In this document: piece after piece, positions 1 through 7,266 of the stretch
How positions within the stretch are numbered: position 1 is the stretch's first letter
How the letters are laid out: each line of letters opens with the position of its first letter
Notes under the pieces: model-generated
Databases searched by the model: none
Told to the model about the DNA's origin: nothing
The model's input: only the letters and a program-made list of their open reading frames with translations
Position numbers and translations under genes: made by a program
NCBI GenBank assembly: GCA_900549995.1
Contig: URQQ01000053.1
Location: 1 to 26,850, forward strand
DNA: 26,850 bases
Origin: an uncultured Lachnospiraceae bacterium
GTDB lineage: Bacteria > Bacillota > Clostridia > Lachnospirales > Lachnospiraceae
Direction: 5' to 3'

Positions 1-154
1 TTGTATAGATAATGATTGATAATCCGACAAGCCCGCTGTCACTTGGCAGAATACTATCTAATATGGTATAGATAAAGTTCATAACTTTACCTAATAACCA
101 GCAAATCTGACCGACAATAGGCCAGTTTGCAGCAGTCAGTAAACTAAACGTCAT
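1..154 (-). CDS. yidC: YidC/Oxa1 family membrane protein insertase, N-terminal fragment
   Basis: Only the first 51 codons lie in the window; the gene runs off the left edge. The translation begins MTFSLLTAANWPIVGQICWL and continues with a hydrophobic stretch (VMNFIYTILDSILP), then a polar turn and a second hydrophobic start (GLVGLSIIIYT). This fits the short N-terminus of Gram-positive YidC/SpoIIIJ proteins, which insert and fold membrane proteins alone or with Sec. Start ATG at 154-152, with a GGAGG-type ribosome site about 7 nt upstream. It lies 30 nt downstream of yidD in the conserved rpmH-rnpA-yidD-yidC order, which is the main support for the name. The sequence itself is too short to prove the family. 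Confidence 0.85.
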   Translation of the reverse strand, partial: MTFSLLTAANWPIVGQICWLLGKVMNFIYTILDSILPSDSGLVGLSIIIYT

Positions 155-184
155 ACTCTCTTCCTCCATTGTAGTTGTAAATCA

Positions 185-397
185 TTAAGGAACGGGGTCA
201 TATCCACCCTTTGCAAAGGGATTACAACGCAATATTCTCCAAGCCGCCATTAGTCCACCCTTGAAAGCGCCATATTTTTCAATCGCTTCTACAGCATACT
301 GAGAGCAGGTTGGAAAATAGATACATGTAGAATAACTCTTCAGGCCAGATAAATACTTCTGATAAAACCTGATTAAGCCTAACATAATCTTTTTCAT
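185..397 (-). CDS. yidD: Membrane protein insertion efficiency factor YidD
   Basis: This 70-residue protein matches the small YidD family, which assists YidC-dependent insertion of inner-membrane proteins and associates peripherally with the membrane. Visible signatures are the N-terminal amphipathic helix (IRFYQKYLSGLK), the cysteine motif FPTCSQYAVEAIEKYG, and the C-terminal RILRCNPFAKGGYDPVP ending that is nearly invariant in the family. Length is typical (about 70-85 residues). It lies 6 nt downstream of rnpA and 30 nt upstream of yidC on the same strand, so the three are almost certainly cotranscribed from the rpmH promoter. Confidence 0.96.
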   Translation of the reverse strand: MKKIMLGLIRFYQKYLSGLKSYSTCIYFPTCSQYAVEAIEKYGAFKGGLMAAWRILRCNPFAKGGYDPVP

Positions 398-403
398 AAT
401 ACG

Positions 404-745
404 TTACCCCAAATCTATAATTTCATGAAGACGTCCCAGATGAAGCAATGCGCTCTCAATGTCTTTATAGGTTCTACCCTTTGCGCCTATTCTTGCTATT
501 ACAACGATATCTATTCCACATCTGAATCTGTCTTCTTGCAATCTATAGCTTTCTCTGATTAATCTAGTCAATCTGTGTCGTACTATACTATTTCCTACTT
601 TTTTACTTACAGATATTCCCAATCGGTTCTTTCTGGTATTATTTTCCTTAATATACATTACCAGATACTTATTCGCATAAGATTTTCCACACTTATATAC
701 AAGTTGGAAATCCTTGTTTTTTTTCAGTGATTCGGAATATTTCAT
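404..745 (-). CDS. rnpA: Ribonuclease P protein component
   Basis: This is the 113-residue protein subunit of RNase P, which with the catalytic RNA removes 5' leaders from tRNA precursors. The family signature is clear: GISVSKKVGNSIVRHRLTRLIRES, containing the RNR-type basic helix (here RHR) that contacts the RNase P RNA, preceded by the conserved KNxxFQxVYKxGKS N-terminal segment. Length matches the family (about 110-125). It follows rpmH with a gap of about 50 nt that holds a short hairpin, and precedes yidD by 6 nt. The ribosome site is AGGAG, about 8 nt before the ATG. Confidence 0.97.
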   Translation of the reverse strand: MKYSESLKKNKDFQLVYKCGKSYANKYLVMYIKENNTRKNRLGISVSKKVGNSIVRHRLTRLIRESYRLQEDRFRCGIDIVVIARIGAKGRTYKDIESALLHLGRLHEIIDLG

Positions 746-777
746 TGCCTGATTCTCCTAATTTTTAGAGAAGAAAA

Positions 778-795
778 GGCCACATATATGCGGCC
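778..795 (-). terminator. Short hairpin between rpmH and rnpA (attenuator or processing site)
   Basis: On the minus strand the rpmH stop codon is followed by GGCCGCATATATGTGGCC, an 8-bp stem containing one G-U pair with a 2-nt centre, and then TTTTCTTCT. The U-run is short and impure and rnpA follows directly, so complete termination is unlikely. Partial termination or RNA processing would give more rpmH than rnpA mRNA, which fits the very different cellular demand for L34 and RNase P protein. The role is inferred. Confidence 0.4.
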
Positions 796-929
796 TACGC
801 TGATAATCTCTTTCTTCCCTTTGCTCTTCTGCTAGCAAGTACTTTTCTTCCACCTGCCGTGCTCATTCTTGATCTGAATCCATGAACCTTAGCTCTTTGT
901 CTCTTTTTTGGTTGGAATGTCATTTTCAT
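795..929 (-). CDS. rpmH: 50S ribosomal protein L34
   Basis: This 44-residue gene reads MKMTFQPKKRQRAKVHGFRS, then a basic Arg/Lys-rich tail ending KGRKRLSA and TAG. It is the canonical bacterial L34 (TFQPxxRxRxxxHGFRxRMxTxxGRxVLxxRRxKGRxxLSA), an assembly component of the large ribosomal subunit. The start at 929 is supported by an AAGGAGGTGG site about 8 nt upstream; the internal ATG two codons later would place the site farther away. It is the first gene of the leftward rpmH-rnpA-yidD-yidC unit, transcribed divergently from dnaA across the origin region, with a near-consensus promoter at 996-1024. Confidence 0.97.
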   Translation of the reverse strand: MKMTFQPKKRQRAKVHGFRSRMSTAGGRKVLASRRAKGRKRLSA

Positions 930-995
930 AGATATCCACCTCCTTATATTTTATAAGGGAATACCCCTACTTTTTTTTCTAAGACATCAGTTTTG

Positions 996-1024
996 ATTAT
1001 ATTAAAAAAATGGCTCTACGTCAA
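996..1024 (-). promoter_or_regulatory. Sigma-A promoter of rpmH operon
   Basis: On the minus strand TTGACG (1024-1019), a 17-nt spacer and a perfect TATAAT (1001-996) sit about 67 nt before the rpmH start. Five of six -35 bases and all six -10 bases match consensus. No other comparable promoter is seen upstream of rpmH. Confidence 0.85.
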
Positions 1025-1051
1025 GCAAAACCTGGATTTTTATAAATTATT

Positions 1052-1170
1052 TTATCCACAATTTGTGGATAACCTGTTAATTTTAGGTGGATAATGTGTG
1101 GATATTAAAATATTTTTGATTTTATTTGTTTAAAACAAGCCTTTTTAAACTGTGAATAAAGTTATCCACA
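1052..1170. other. oriC: oriC upstream DnaA-box cluster
   Basis: Four exact TTATNCACA boxes are visible: 1052-1060 (plus), 1064-1072 (minus), 1151-1159 (minus, TTATTCACA) and 1162-1170 (plus). Two single-mismatch boxes on the minus strand lie at 1086-1094 (TTATCCACC) and 1097-1105 (ATATCCACA). The surrounding DNA is very AT-rich. Boxes clustered just upstream of dnaA are the standard origin and autoregulatory region in Firmicutes. The outer pairs are arranged as mirror images: plus/minus with 3 nt between them, and minus/plus with 2 nt between them. Confidence 0.88.
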
Positions 1171-1181
1171 TGGATTAAAGA

Positions 1182-1210
1182 TTGCTTAAATTCCTATTTT
1201 GATGTAAAAT
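1182..1210 (+). promoter_or_regulatory. Likely dnaA promoter
   Basis: TTGCTT (1182-1187), a 17-nt spacer and TAAAAT (1205-1210), with TG directly before the -10, lie about 60 nt upstream of the dnaA ATG. The -35 starts 12 nt after the last DnaA box (1162-1170), so DnaA binding there could repress or modulate its own transcription, as is known for other dnaA genes. Confidence 0.6.
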
Positions 1211-1270
1211 ATATAAGTGTGGGTCTTTATTTAAAAAACCACGAATTGGATAGATTAGGAGTTTGCTGAA

Positions 1271-2656
1271 ATGAACATAGTACAGGAAAAATGGCCGGAA
1301 ATTATCGAACATCTTAGAATAGAGCATGAATTATCCAACGTATCTTTTACAACATGGATACAGCCTTTAAAAGTATATGATGTAATTGATAATACGGTAT
1401 TTATATTAGTAAATATGAATGCCAGTGTTGAATATATTGAAAAGAAGTATCTTCTTCCTCTTAAGGTGTGTATCGCAGAGATTACAGGGACTGAATTTGA
1501 AGTAATGTTCATTTCAGAAGACGATGACAAATTGGATGAGATCCAGAATATGGCCATTGAAGCCAGCCAGAAGAAAAAGACAAAGTCCGCGGCTGAAAAG
1601 GCAGGATTAAATCCCAAGTATACATTTGATACATTTGTAGTAGGAGGAAATAACAACTTTGCCCACGCTGCCTCCCTTGCTGTTGCAGAATCTCCTGGCG
1701 AAGTATACAATCCATTATTCCTATATGGAGGCGTAGGACTTGGCAAAACGCATCTTATGCATTCCATCGCTCACTTCATATTAGATAAGAATGCTAAAAA
1801 GAAGGTATTGTATGTTACAAGCGAGACTTTTACCAATGAATTGATCGAGGCTCTTAAAAATGGAAGGACTGCAGGCAATGAATCCGCTATGTCCAAGTTC
1901 AGGGACAAGTACAGGAATAATGATGTCCTGCTTATTGATGATATCCAGTTTATTATAGGTAAAGAAAGTACCCAGGAAGAATTCTTCCATACTTTTAACC
2001 ACCTCCACACTTCTGGAAAGCAGATCATTATCTCCAGCGATAAGCCCCCAAAAGATATTGAGACGCTGGAAGCAAGGCTTAGGACTCGTTTCGAGTGGGG
2101 CCTGATCGCAGATATATCTGCTCCTGATTATGAGACTAGGATGGCTATCCTGCAGAAGAAGATTGAATTAGACCACTTAGAAAAATATAACATTCCGCGC
2201 GACGTACTCCAGTACATCGCAGAAAATATCAAGACCAATATTCGTGAATTAGAGGGATCTCTCAATAAACTGATAGCCCTTTATAAACTGAATAACAACG
2301 ATGTAATCGATATCTCTCTCGCATCAGAAGCTCTTAGGGATATTGTATCTTCACAGAATAACCGCAAAGTGACGCCTGAACTTATACTTGATATTGTATC
2401 AGATCATTTCGGCATCTCTATCGCAGACCTTAAAAGTAATAAAAGAAGCGCGGACATTGCCAATCCAAGACAGATTGCCATGTACCTCATCCGTACTATG
2501 ACGGAGGTGCCCTTAAAAGGAATCGGCATTATTCTTGGAGGAAAAGATCATTCAACCGTAAAATACGGCGTGGAGAAGATTACTAATGAAATGAAAAGAA
2601 ATGAAACACTTTCCAATACCATTAATATTATTAAAAAGAAAATAAATCCGGCATGA
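1271..2656 (+). CDS. dnaA: Chromosomal replication initiator protein DnaA
   Basis: This 461-residue AAA+ ATPase binds DnaA boxes at oriC and opens the duplex for helicase loading. Domain I (about 1-80) begins with the typical WPEIIEHLR and FTTWIQPL motifs. After a short linker comes the AAA+ domain, starting NPKYTFDTFVVGGNN. The Walker A motif GGVGLGKTH has its lysine at about 159, and Walker B LLIDDIQF is at about 220-227. Sensor and arginine-finger regions (EARLRTRFEWGL) follow. Domain IV carries the DNA-binding signature GGKDHSTVKYG near residues 420-430. Length is normal for Firmicutes (about 450). Start ATG has AGGAG 9 nt upstream. It is flanked on both sides by DnaA-box-like sequences. 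Confidence 0.98.
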   Translation: MNIVQEKWPEIIEHLRIEHELSNVSFTTWIQPLKVYDVIDNTVFILVNMNASVEYIEKKYLLPLKVCIAEITGTEFEVMFISEDDDKLDEIQNMAIEASQKKKTKSAAEKAGLNPKYTFDTFVVGGNNNFAHAASLAVAESPGEVYNPLFLYGGVGLGKTHLMHSIAHFILDKNAKKKVLYVTSETFTNELIEALKNGRTAGNESAMSKFRDKYRNNDVLLIDDIQFIIGKESTQEEFFHTFNHLHTSGKQIIISSDKPPKDIETLEARLRTRFEWGLIADISAPDYETRMAILQKKIELDHLEKYNIPRDVLQYIAENIKTNIRELEGSLNKLIALYKLNNNDVIDISLASEALRDIVSSQNNRKVTPELILDIVSDHFGISIADLKSNKRSADIANPRQIAMYLIRTMTEVPLKGIGIILGGKDHSTVKYGVEKITNEMKRNETLSNTINIIKKKINPA

Positions 2657-2668
2657 TGTTAATAAAAA

Positions 2669-2885
2669 TGTGGACAACTTATGGACAACTCTTGGATAAC
2701 TTGTTCTCCGAGAAATAAAATCGTGAAAAAGGAAAACTTATCACCAGCACGTCCACATCTACATCCAATACAATCCACACAATTTTAAAAGTCGGAAACA
2801 CTGATAAATAGAGGGGCGGAAGTAGTTTTCCTCTTTTCCACAGCCCCTAATAAGAATAAGACGGAAATATTTAATATAAAGATCT
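2669..2885. other. oriC: Second origin module between dnaA and dnaN (candidate unwinding region)
   Basis: The 258-nt dnaA-dnaN gap holds three head-to-tail box-like 9-mers on the minus strand at an 11-nt period: 2669-2677 (TTGTCCACA), 2680-2688 (TTGTCCATA) and 2691-2699 (TTATCCAAG). Weaker TCCA-containing matches follow at about 2751, 2762 and 2771. A single-mismatch box TTTTCCACA at 2834-2842 is followed directly by GCCCC, then TAATAAGAATAAGAC, then AT-rich DNA. This box, GC cluster and A-centred trinucleotide order resembles the DnaA-trio unwinding element described in Bacillus subtilis. Calling it the melting site is inference. Confidence 0.6.
2812..2848 (+). repeat. Inverted repeat upstream of dnaN
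   Basis: AGGGGC (2812-2817) and GCCCCT (2843-2848) are perfect complements separated by 25 nt; inside them GGAA and TTCC can also pair. There is no U-run after the right arm, so it is not a good intrinsic terminator. The right arm overlaps the GC cluster next to the DnaA box at 2834-2842, so the symmetry may simply reflect origin sequence. Confidence 0.4.
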
Positions 2886-2914
2886 ATTCCCGCTTTGCGA
2901 AAGGAGTTATACAC

Positions 2915-4024
2915 ATGAAAATAATTTGCAGCAAATCTAATCTTGTAAAAGGAGTAAGCATCGTATCCAAAGCCGTTCCTTCTAAAACAACCATGCCAAT
3001 ACTGGAATGTATTTTGATCGATGCTACTACCGACATCATCAAACTGACAGCAAACGATATGGAACTTGGAATTCAGACCGAGATCGAGGGACAGATCACG
3101 GAAAGAGGAATGATTGCTATCGATGCAAGAATCTTTTCCGAGATTGTACGCAAACTTCCTGACAATGAAGTGACCATTGAGACTGACAGCAATCTTCAGA
3201 CGGTGATTACCTGTGAGAAGGCAAAGTTCGATATCGCGGGTAAGCCGGGAGAAGAATTCTCCTATCTTCCAATCATAGAGAAAGAGGAGTCTATAGAAAT
3301 ATCCCAGTTTACGTTGAAAGAAATTATCAGGCAGACTATATTTTCTATTGCTGATACGGAAAGCAATAAATTAATGACTGGAGAATTGTTCGAGATAAAA
3401 GATAATATCTTAAGAGTCATTTCATTGGACGGACATAGAATTTCCATCCGTAAGATCGAGTTAAAGGACCAGGTGACCGATAAAAAATTGATCGTTCCCG
3501 GAAAGACTTTGATTGAAGTCAGCAAGATATTATCCGGAGAGATTGAAAGCATGGTCAATATCTCTTATACCAATAATCATATTGTATTTGAATTTGACAA
3601 TACCATTGTGGTCTCCAGACTAATTGAAGGAGAATATTTTAAGATTGACCAGATGCTTTCAAGCGACTACGAGACTAAAGTAAGAATTAACAAGAAAGAA
3701 CTGCTCAACTGTATTGACAGGGCGACCCTTCTTGTCAAAGAAGGAGATAAAAAGCCGATTATCATTAACATTGGGGATGAGCTTATGGAACTGAAGATCA
3801 AGTCCCAGGTTGGCTCCATGAATGAAGAAATATTTATCAGCAAAGAAGGAAAAGACCTGCTGATCGGATTCAACCCCAAGTTCCTTATTGACGCGCTGCG
3901 CGTAATTGATGATGAGGAAGTGACCTTATATCTGATGAATGCAAAAGCTCCGTGCTTTATCAAGGATGATGAAGAAAATTATATCTACCTGATATTGCCG
4001 GTAAATTTTAATGCGGTAGCATAG
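2915..4024 (+). CDS. dnaN: DNA polymerase III beta subunit (sliding clamp)
   Basis: This 369-residue clamp encircles DNA and tethers polymerase III and many repair proteins. The sequence shows the expected three tandem clamp domains of about 120 residues each. The first begins MKIICSKSNLVKGVSIVSKAVPSKTTMPILECI, the second carries LMTGELFEIKDNILRVISLDGHRISIRK (typical L-x-G-x-x-x-x-x-x-x-x-x-x-A/S-T/L-D-G-H-R), and the protein ends with a YLILPV-type C-terminus. Length matches the family (about 366-380). The ribosome site AAGGAG is 8 nt from the ATG. It follows dnaA after the origin-like gap, and yaaA starts 10 nt downstream. Confidence 0.97.
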   Translation: MKIICSKSNLVKGVSIVSKAVPSKTTMPILECILIDATTDIIKLTANDMELGIQTEIEGQITERGMIAIDARIFSEIVRKLPDNEVTIETDSNLQTVITCEKAKFDIAGKPGEEFSYLPIIEKEESIEISQFTLKEIIRQTIFSIADTESNKLMTGELFEIKDNILRVISLDGHRISIRKIELKDQVTDKKLIVPGKTLIEVSKILSGEIESMVNISYTNNHIVFEFDNTIVVSRLIEGEYFKIDQMLSSDYETKVRINKKELLNCIDRATLLVKEGDKKPIIINIGDELMELKIKSQVGSMNEEIFISKEGKDLLIGFNPKFLIDALRVIDDEEVTLYLMNAKAPCFIKDDEENYIYLILPVNFNAVA

Positions 4025-4034
4025 GGAGGCCTAG

Positions 4035-4244
4035 ATGGAAGTAATTAAATTAAGAGATGACCACATTAAGCTTGGGCAGGCATTGAAGGCTGCCGGTCTT
4101 GTGGAATCAGGCGTAATGGCAAAAGAAGTAATCGTGGATGGCCAAGTAAGAGTCAATGGCGAGACAGATACGCGAAGAGGCCGCAAACTCTATGCAGGAG
4201 ATATCGTAACTTTTAATGGGGAAGAAATAAGAATTGAAGATTGA
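4035..4244 (+). CDS. yaaA: S4-domain RNA-binding protein YaaA/RlbA
   Basis: This 69-residue protein is essentially one S4 RNA-binding fold: IKLGQALKAAGLVESGVMAKEVIVDGQVRVNGETDTRRGRKLYAGDIVTFNG, with the usual S4 turn (VNGE, RRGRKLxxGD). Members sit between dnaN and recF throughout Firmicutes and have been linked to ribosome biogenesis, though the exact role is less certain than the fold. GGGAGG lies about 7 nt before the ATG. Its last 11 nt overlap the start of recF, pointing to translational coupling. Confidence 0.93.
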   Translation: MEVIKLRDDHIKLGQALKAAGLVESGVMAKEVIVDGQVRVNGETDTRRGRKLYAGDIVTFNGEEIRIED

Positions 4245-5325
4245 GTCTTTAAAATTAAAGAATTTCAGAAATTATGATCTTTTAAAACTTGAATTTGATG
4301 AAGCCACCAATATATTTTATGGGGATAATGCCCAAGGCAAAACGAATATACTGGAGGCTGTATATCTGTCTGGCACCACCAAATCGCACAGGGGTGCAAA
4401 AGACAGGGACCTGATAAAGTTTGACCAGAATGAATCGCATATTGAGGCTATTGTCGAGCGAAATGGCATTAACTATCAGATTGATATGCATTTGAAAAAA
4501 AATAGCCCCAAAGGCATTGCAATCAATAAGATGCCTATCCGGAAAGCAAGCGAGTTATTTGGAATCGTGAACCTTGTATTTTTTTCCCCGGAAGATCTGA
4601 ATATTATCAAGAATGGGCCTTCTGAACGACGAAGGTTTGTAGATCTGGAACTGTCCCAGCTTGATAAAGTATATCTGAATGACTTATCTAATTATAATCG
4701 GATTGTTAATCAAAGAAACCATTTATTAAAAGATATGGGATTCGGAAAACAGCAAGATCTAATGGATACTCTGGATATATGGGATTTGCAATTAATCCAA
4801 TATGGTACTAGAATAATAGACAGAAGGAAAAAATTCGTGGAACAAATAAACGAAATAATTTCTTCCATCCATAGAAAGTTGACTGGTGGAAAAGAGAACC
4901 TTCAGGTGATCTATGAACCAAGCAATGGAAGCCTTACATTGGAACAGGCGCTTGCCAGAAATCTGGAAAGGGATCTTAGGATTAAAAGCACGTCGGTCGG
5001 TCCGCACAGGGACGATATCTGCTTTATGGCAGGAGACCTCGATATCAGGCGTTATGGTTCCCAGGGACAGCAGAGGACGGCAGCCCTATCCTTAAAACTT
5101 TCTGAGATAGAACTAGTAAAACAGGCAATACACGATACGCCTGTTTTATTACTTGATGATGTATTGTCTGAACTTGACAAACACAGGCAAAACTATTTAT
5201 TAGACAGCATCCATGATATACAGACGCTGATGACCTGTACGGGTCTTGATGAGTTTGTAAATCATCGGTTTTCAATAAATAAAATATTTCACGTCCAAAG
5301 CGGACAGGTAGCGAAAGAGAATTAG
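4234..5325 (+). CDS. recF: DNA replication and repair protein RecF
   Basis: This 363-residue SMC/ABC-type ATPase works with RecO and RecR to load RecA at single-strand gaps. The N-terminus MKIESLKLKNFRNYD is the family signature. Walker A GDNAQGKT spans residues 30-37, and the C-terminal half has the ABC signature region (YGSQGQQRTAALSLKLSE) followed by Walker B and D-loop PVLLLDDVLSELDKHR. The start is TTG, inside the 3' end of yaaA (11-nt overlap). It has only a weak purine-rich upstream stretch, so it probably relies on coupling to yaaA translation. The conserved N-terminus makes this start convincing. gyrB begins 10 nt downstream. Confidence 0.96.
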   Translation: MKIESLKLKNFRNYDLLKLEFDEATNIFYGDNAQGKTNILEAVYLSGTTKSHRGAKDRDLIKFDQNESHIEAIVERNGINYQIDMHLKKNSPKGIAINKMPIRKASELFGIVNLVFFSPEDLNIIKNGPSERRRFVDLELSQLDKVYLNDLSNYNRIVNQRNHLLKDMGFGKQQDLMDTLDIWDLQLIQYGTRIIDRRKKFVEQINEIISSIHRKLTGGKENLQVIYEPSNGSLTLEQALARNLERDLRIKSTSVGPHRDDICFMAGDLDIRRYGSQGQQRTAALSLKLSEIELVKQAIHDTPVLLLDDVLSELDKHRQNYLLDSIHDIQTLMTCTGLDEFVNHRFSINKIFHVQSGQVAKEN

Positions 5326-5335
5326 GAGGATTTAT

Positions 5336-7252
5336 ATGAGCGCAGAATATGGTGCAGATCAGATTCAGATATTAGAGGGTCTGGAAGCAGTAAGAAAAAG
5401 GCCGGGAATGTATATCGGCAGTACGTCTACGAGGGGGCTTCACCATCTGGTGTATGAAATCGTGGATAATGCGGTTGATGAGGCATTGGCAGGATTTTGT
5501 GATACCATTACCGTGACGATCAATGAAGATAATTCAGTGACTGTGATCGATAACGGAAGGGGAATTCCGGTTGGAATCAATCACAAATCAGGCCTTCCTG
5601 CGGTAGAAGTCGTATTTACAGTCCTTCATGCCGGCGGTAAGTTCGGAGGCGGGGGATACAAAGTATCCGGCGGTCTTCACGGCGTTGGTGCATCTGTCGT
5701 TAATGCCCTGTCCAACTGGCTGGAAGTTGATATTTACAGCGAAGGAAAAGTCTACAGACAGCGTTATGAAAAAGGAAAAGTGGTATATACACTCAAAGTA
5801 GTGGGAGAGTGTGAACCGGAAAAGACAGGAACAAAGGTTACATTTTTACCAGATGATACTATTTTTGAAGAAACAGTTTTTGATTATGACACATTAAAAC
5901 AAAGATTCCGTGAGATGGCATTCCTTACAAAGAACCTGAAGATCGTTCTTCGGGATGAAAGAGAAGAAGAGCCAAGAGAACGGACTTTCCACTATGAAGG
6001 CGGAATCAAGGAGTTTGTACAGTACCTGAATAAGAGTAAGACACCATTGTATGAACATATCATTTACTGTGAAGGCACAAAAGATAATGTATATGTGGAA
6101 GTTGCAATGCAGCACAATGATTCTTACAGCGATAATACGTATGGATTTGTCAATAATATTACGACACCTGAGGGAGGAACCCATGTGGTCGGATTCCGTA
6201 ATGCATTGACAAAGACATTCAATGAATATGCAAGAAAGAATAAGCTTTTAAAGGACAGTGAACAGAATCTTTCAGGAGAAGATATCCGTGAAGGTCTGAC
6301 AGCAATTATCAGTGTAAAGATTGAAGATCCGCAGTTTGAAGGCCAGACCAAACAAAAGCTTGGCAACAGCGAGGCAAGAGGCGCTGTTGATAATATTGTG
6401 AGCAATCAGCTTGAGATTTTCCTTGAGCAGAATCCTTCTGTCGCAAAAATGACAGTTGAGAAATCTGTGATGGCGCAGCGTGCAAGAGAGGCAGCGAGAA
6501 AAGCAAGAGATTTGACAAGAAGGAAATCAGCGCTTGATTCTACTTCTCTTCCGGGAAAACTTGCAGACTGTTCAGACAAAGATCCTGCAAACTGTGAAAT
6601 CTACATCGTCGAGGGTGATTCTGCGGGCGGTTCAGCAAAGACAGCGAGAGACCGTGCGACGCAGGCAATTCTGCCTCTTCGTGGAAAGATTCTGAATGTA
6701 GAGAAAGCAAGACTTGACAGAATCTATGGGAATGCTGAAATCAAGGCAATGATCACTGCATTTGGTACAGGAATCCATGATGATTTTGATATTTCAAAAC
6801 TGAGATACCATAAAATCATTATCATGACCGATGCGGATGTCGACGGTGCACACATCAGTACATTGCTTCTGACATTCCTGTATCGTTTTATGCCGGAACT
6901 GATCAAGGATGGATATGTATATCTGGCGCAGCCTCCGCTCTACAAACTTGAGAAAAACAAGAGAGTCTGGTATGCGTACAGTGATGAGGAACTGAATAAT
7001 ATTCTCCAGGAAGTAGGGCGTGATACGAACAATAAGATTCAGCGCTATAAAGGACTTGGAGAGATGGATGCGGAACAGCTCTGGGATACAACCATGGATC
7101 CGGAACACCGGGTGCTTCTGCGTGTGACGATGGATGAAGAAGCGTCATCTGAGCTGGATCTTACATTTACAACGCTGATGGGTGATAAAGTAGAACCAAG
7201 GCGTGAATTCATTGAAGAAAATGCAAAATATGTCCGCAATCTGGATATATAG
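5336..7252 (+). CDS. gyrB: DNA gyrase subunit B
   Basis: This 638-residue ATPase subunit of gyrase drives negative supercoiling of DNA. The GHKL ATPase motifs are present: EIVDNAVDEALAG, DNGRGIPV and GGLHGVGASVVNALS. The transducer domain follows, then the TOPRIM domain with EGDSAGGSAK, PLRGKILNVEKAR and the metal-binding MTDADVDGAHI. The C-terminal RYKGLGEMDAEQLWDTTMDP and a DI-type ending are typical. Length and domain order are normal for Gram-positive GyrB, without the insertion seen in enterobacteria. TAGGAGG lies about 7 nt before the ATG. gyrA follows 14 nt after the stop. Confidence 0.98.
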   Translation: MSAEYGADQIQILEGLEAVRKRPGMYIGSTSTRGLHHLVYEIVDNAVDEALAGFCDTITVTINEDNSVTVIDNGRGIPVGINHKSGLPAVEVVFTVLHAGGKFGGGGYKVSGGLHGVGASVVNALSNWLEVDIYSEGKVYRQRYEKGKVVYTLKVVGECEPEKTGTKVTFLPDDTIFEETVFDYDTLKQRFREMAFLTKNLKIVLRDEREEEPRERTFHYEGGIKEFVQYLNKSKTPLYEHIIYCEGTKDNVYVEVAMQHNDSYSDNTYGFVNNITTPEGGTHVVGFRNALTKTFNEYARKNKLLKDSEQNLSGEDIREGLTAIISVKIEDPQFEGQTKQKLGNSEARGAVDNIVSNQLEIFLEQNPSVAKMTVEKSVMAQRAREAARKARDLTRRKSALDSTSLPGKLADCSDKDPANCEIYIVEGDSAGGSAKTARDRATQAILPLRGKILNVEKARLDRIYGNAEIKAMITAFGTGIHDDFDISKLRYHKIIIMTDADVDGAHISTLLLTFLYRFMPELIKDGYVYLAQPPLYKLEKNKRVWYAYSDEELNNILQEVGRDTNNKIQRYKGLGEMDAEQLWDTTMDPEHRVLLRVTMDEEASSELDLTFTTLMGDKVEPRREFIEENAKYVRNLDI

Positions 7253-7266
7253 GAAGGATATAAGAG

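Noticed and set aside
2852..2880. Promoter for dnaN with -10 TATAAA at 2875-2880
   Set aside because: No acceptable -35 at 16-18 nt spacing; the AT-rich stretch is better explained as part of the origin. A weak promoter cannot be excluded.
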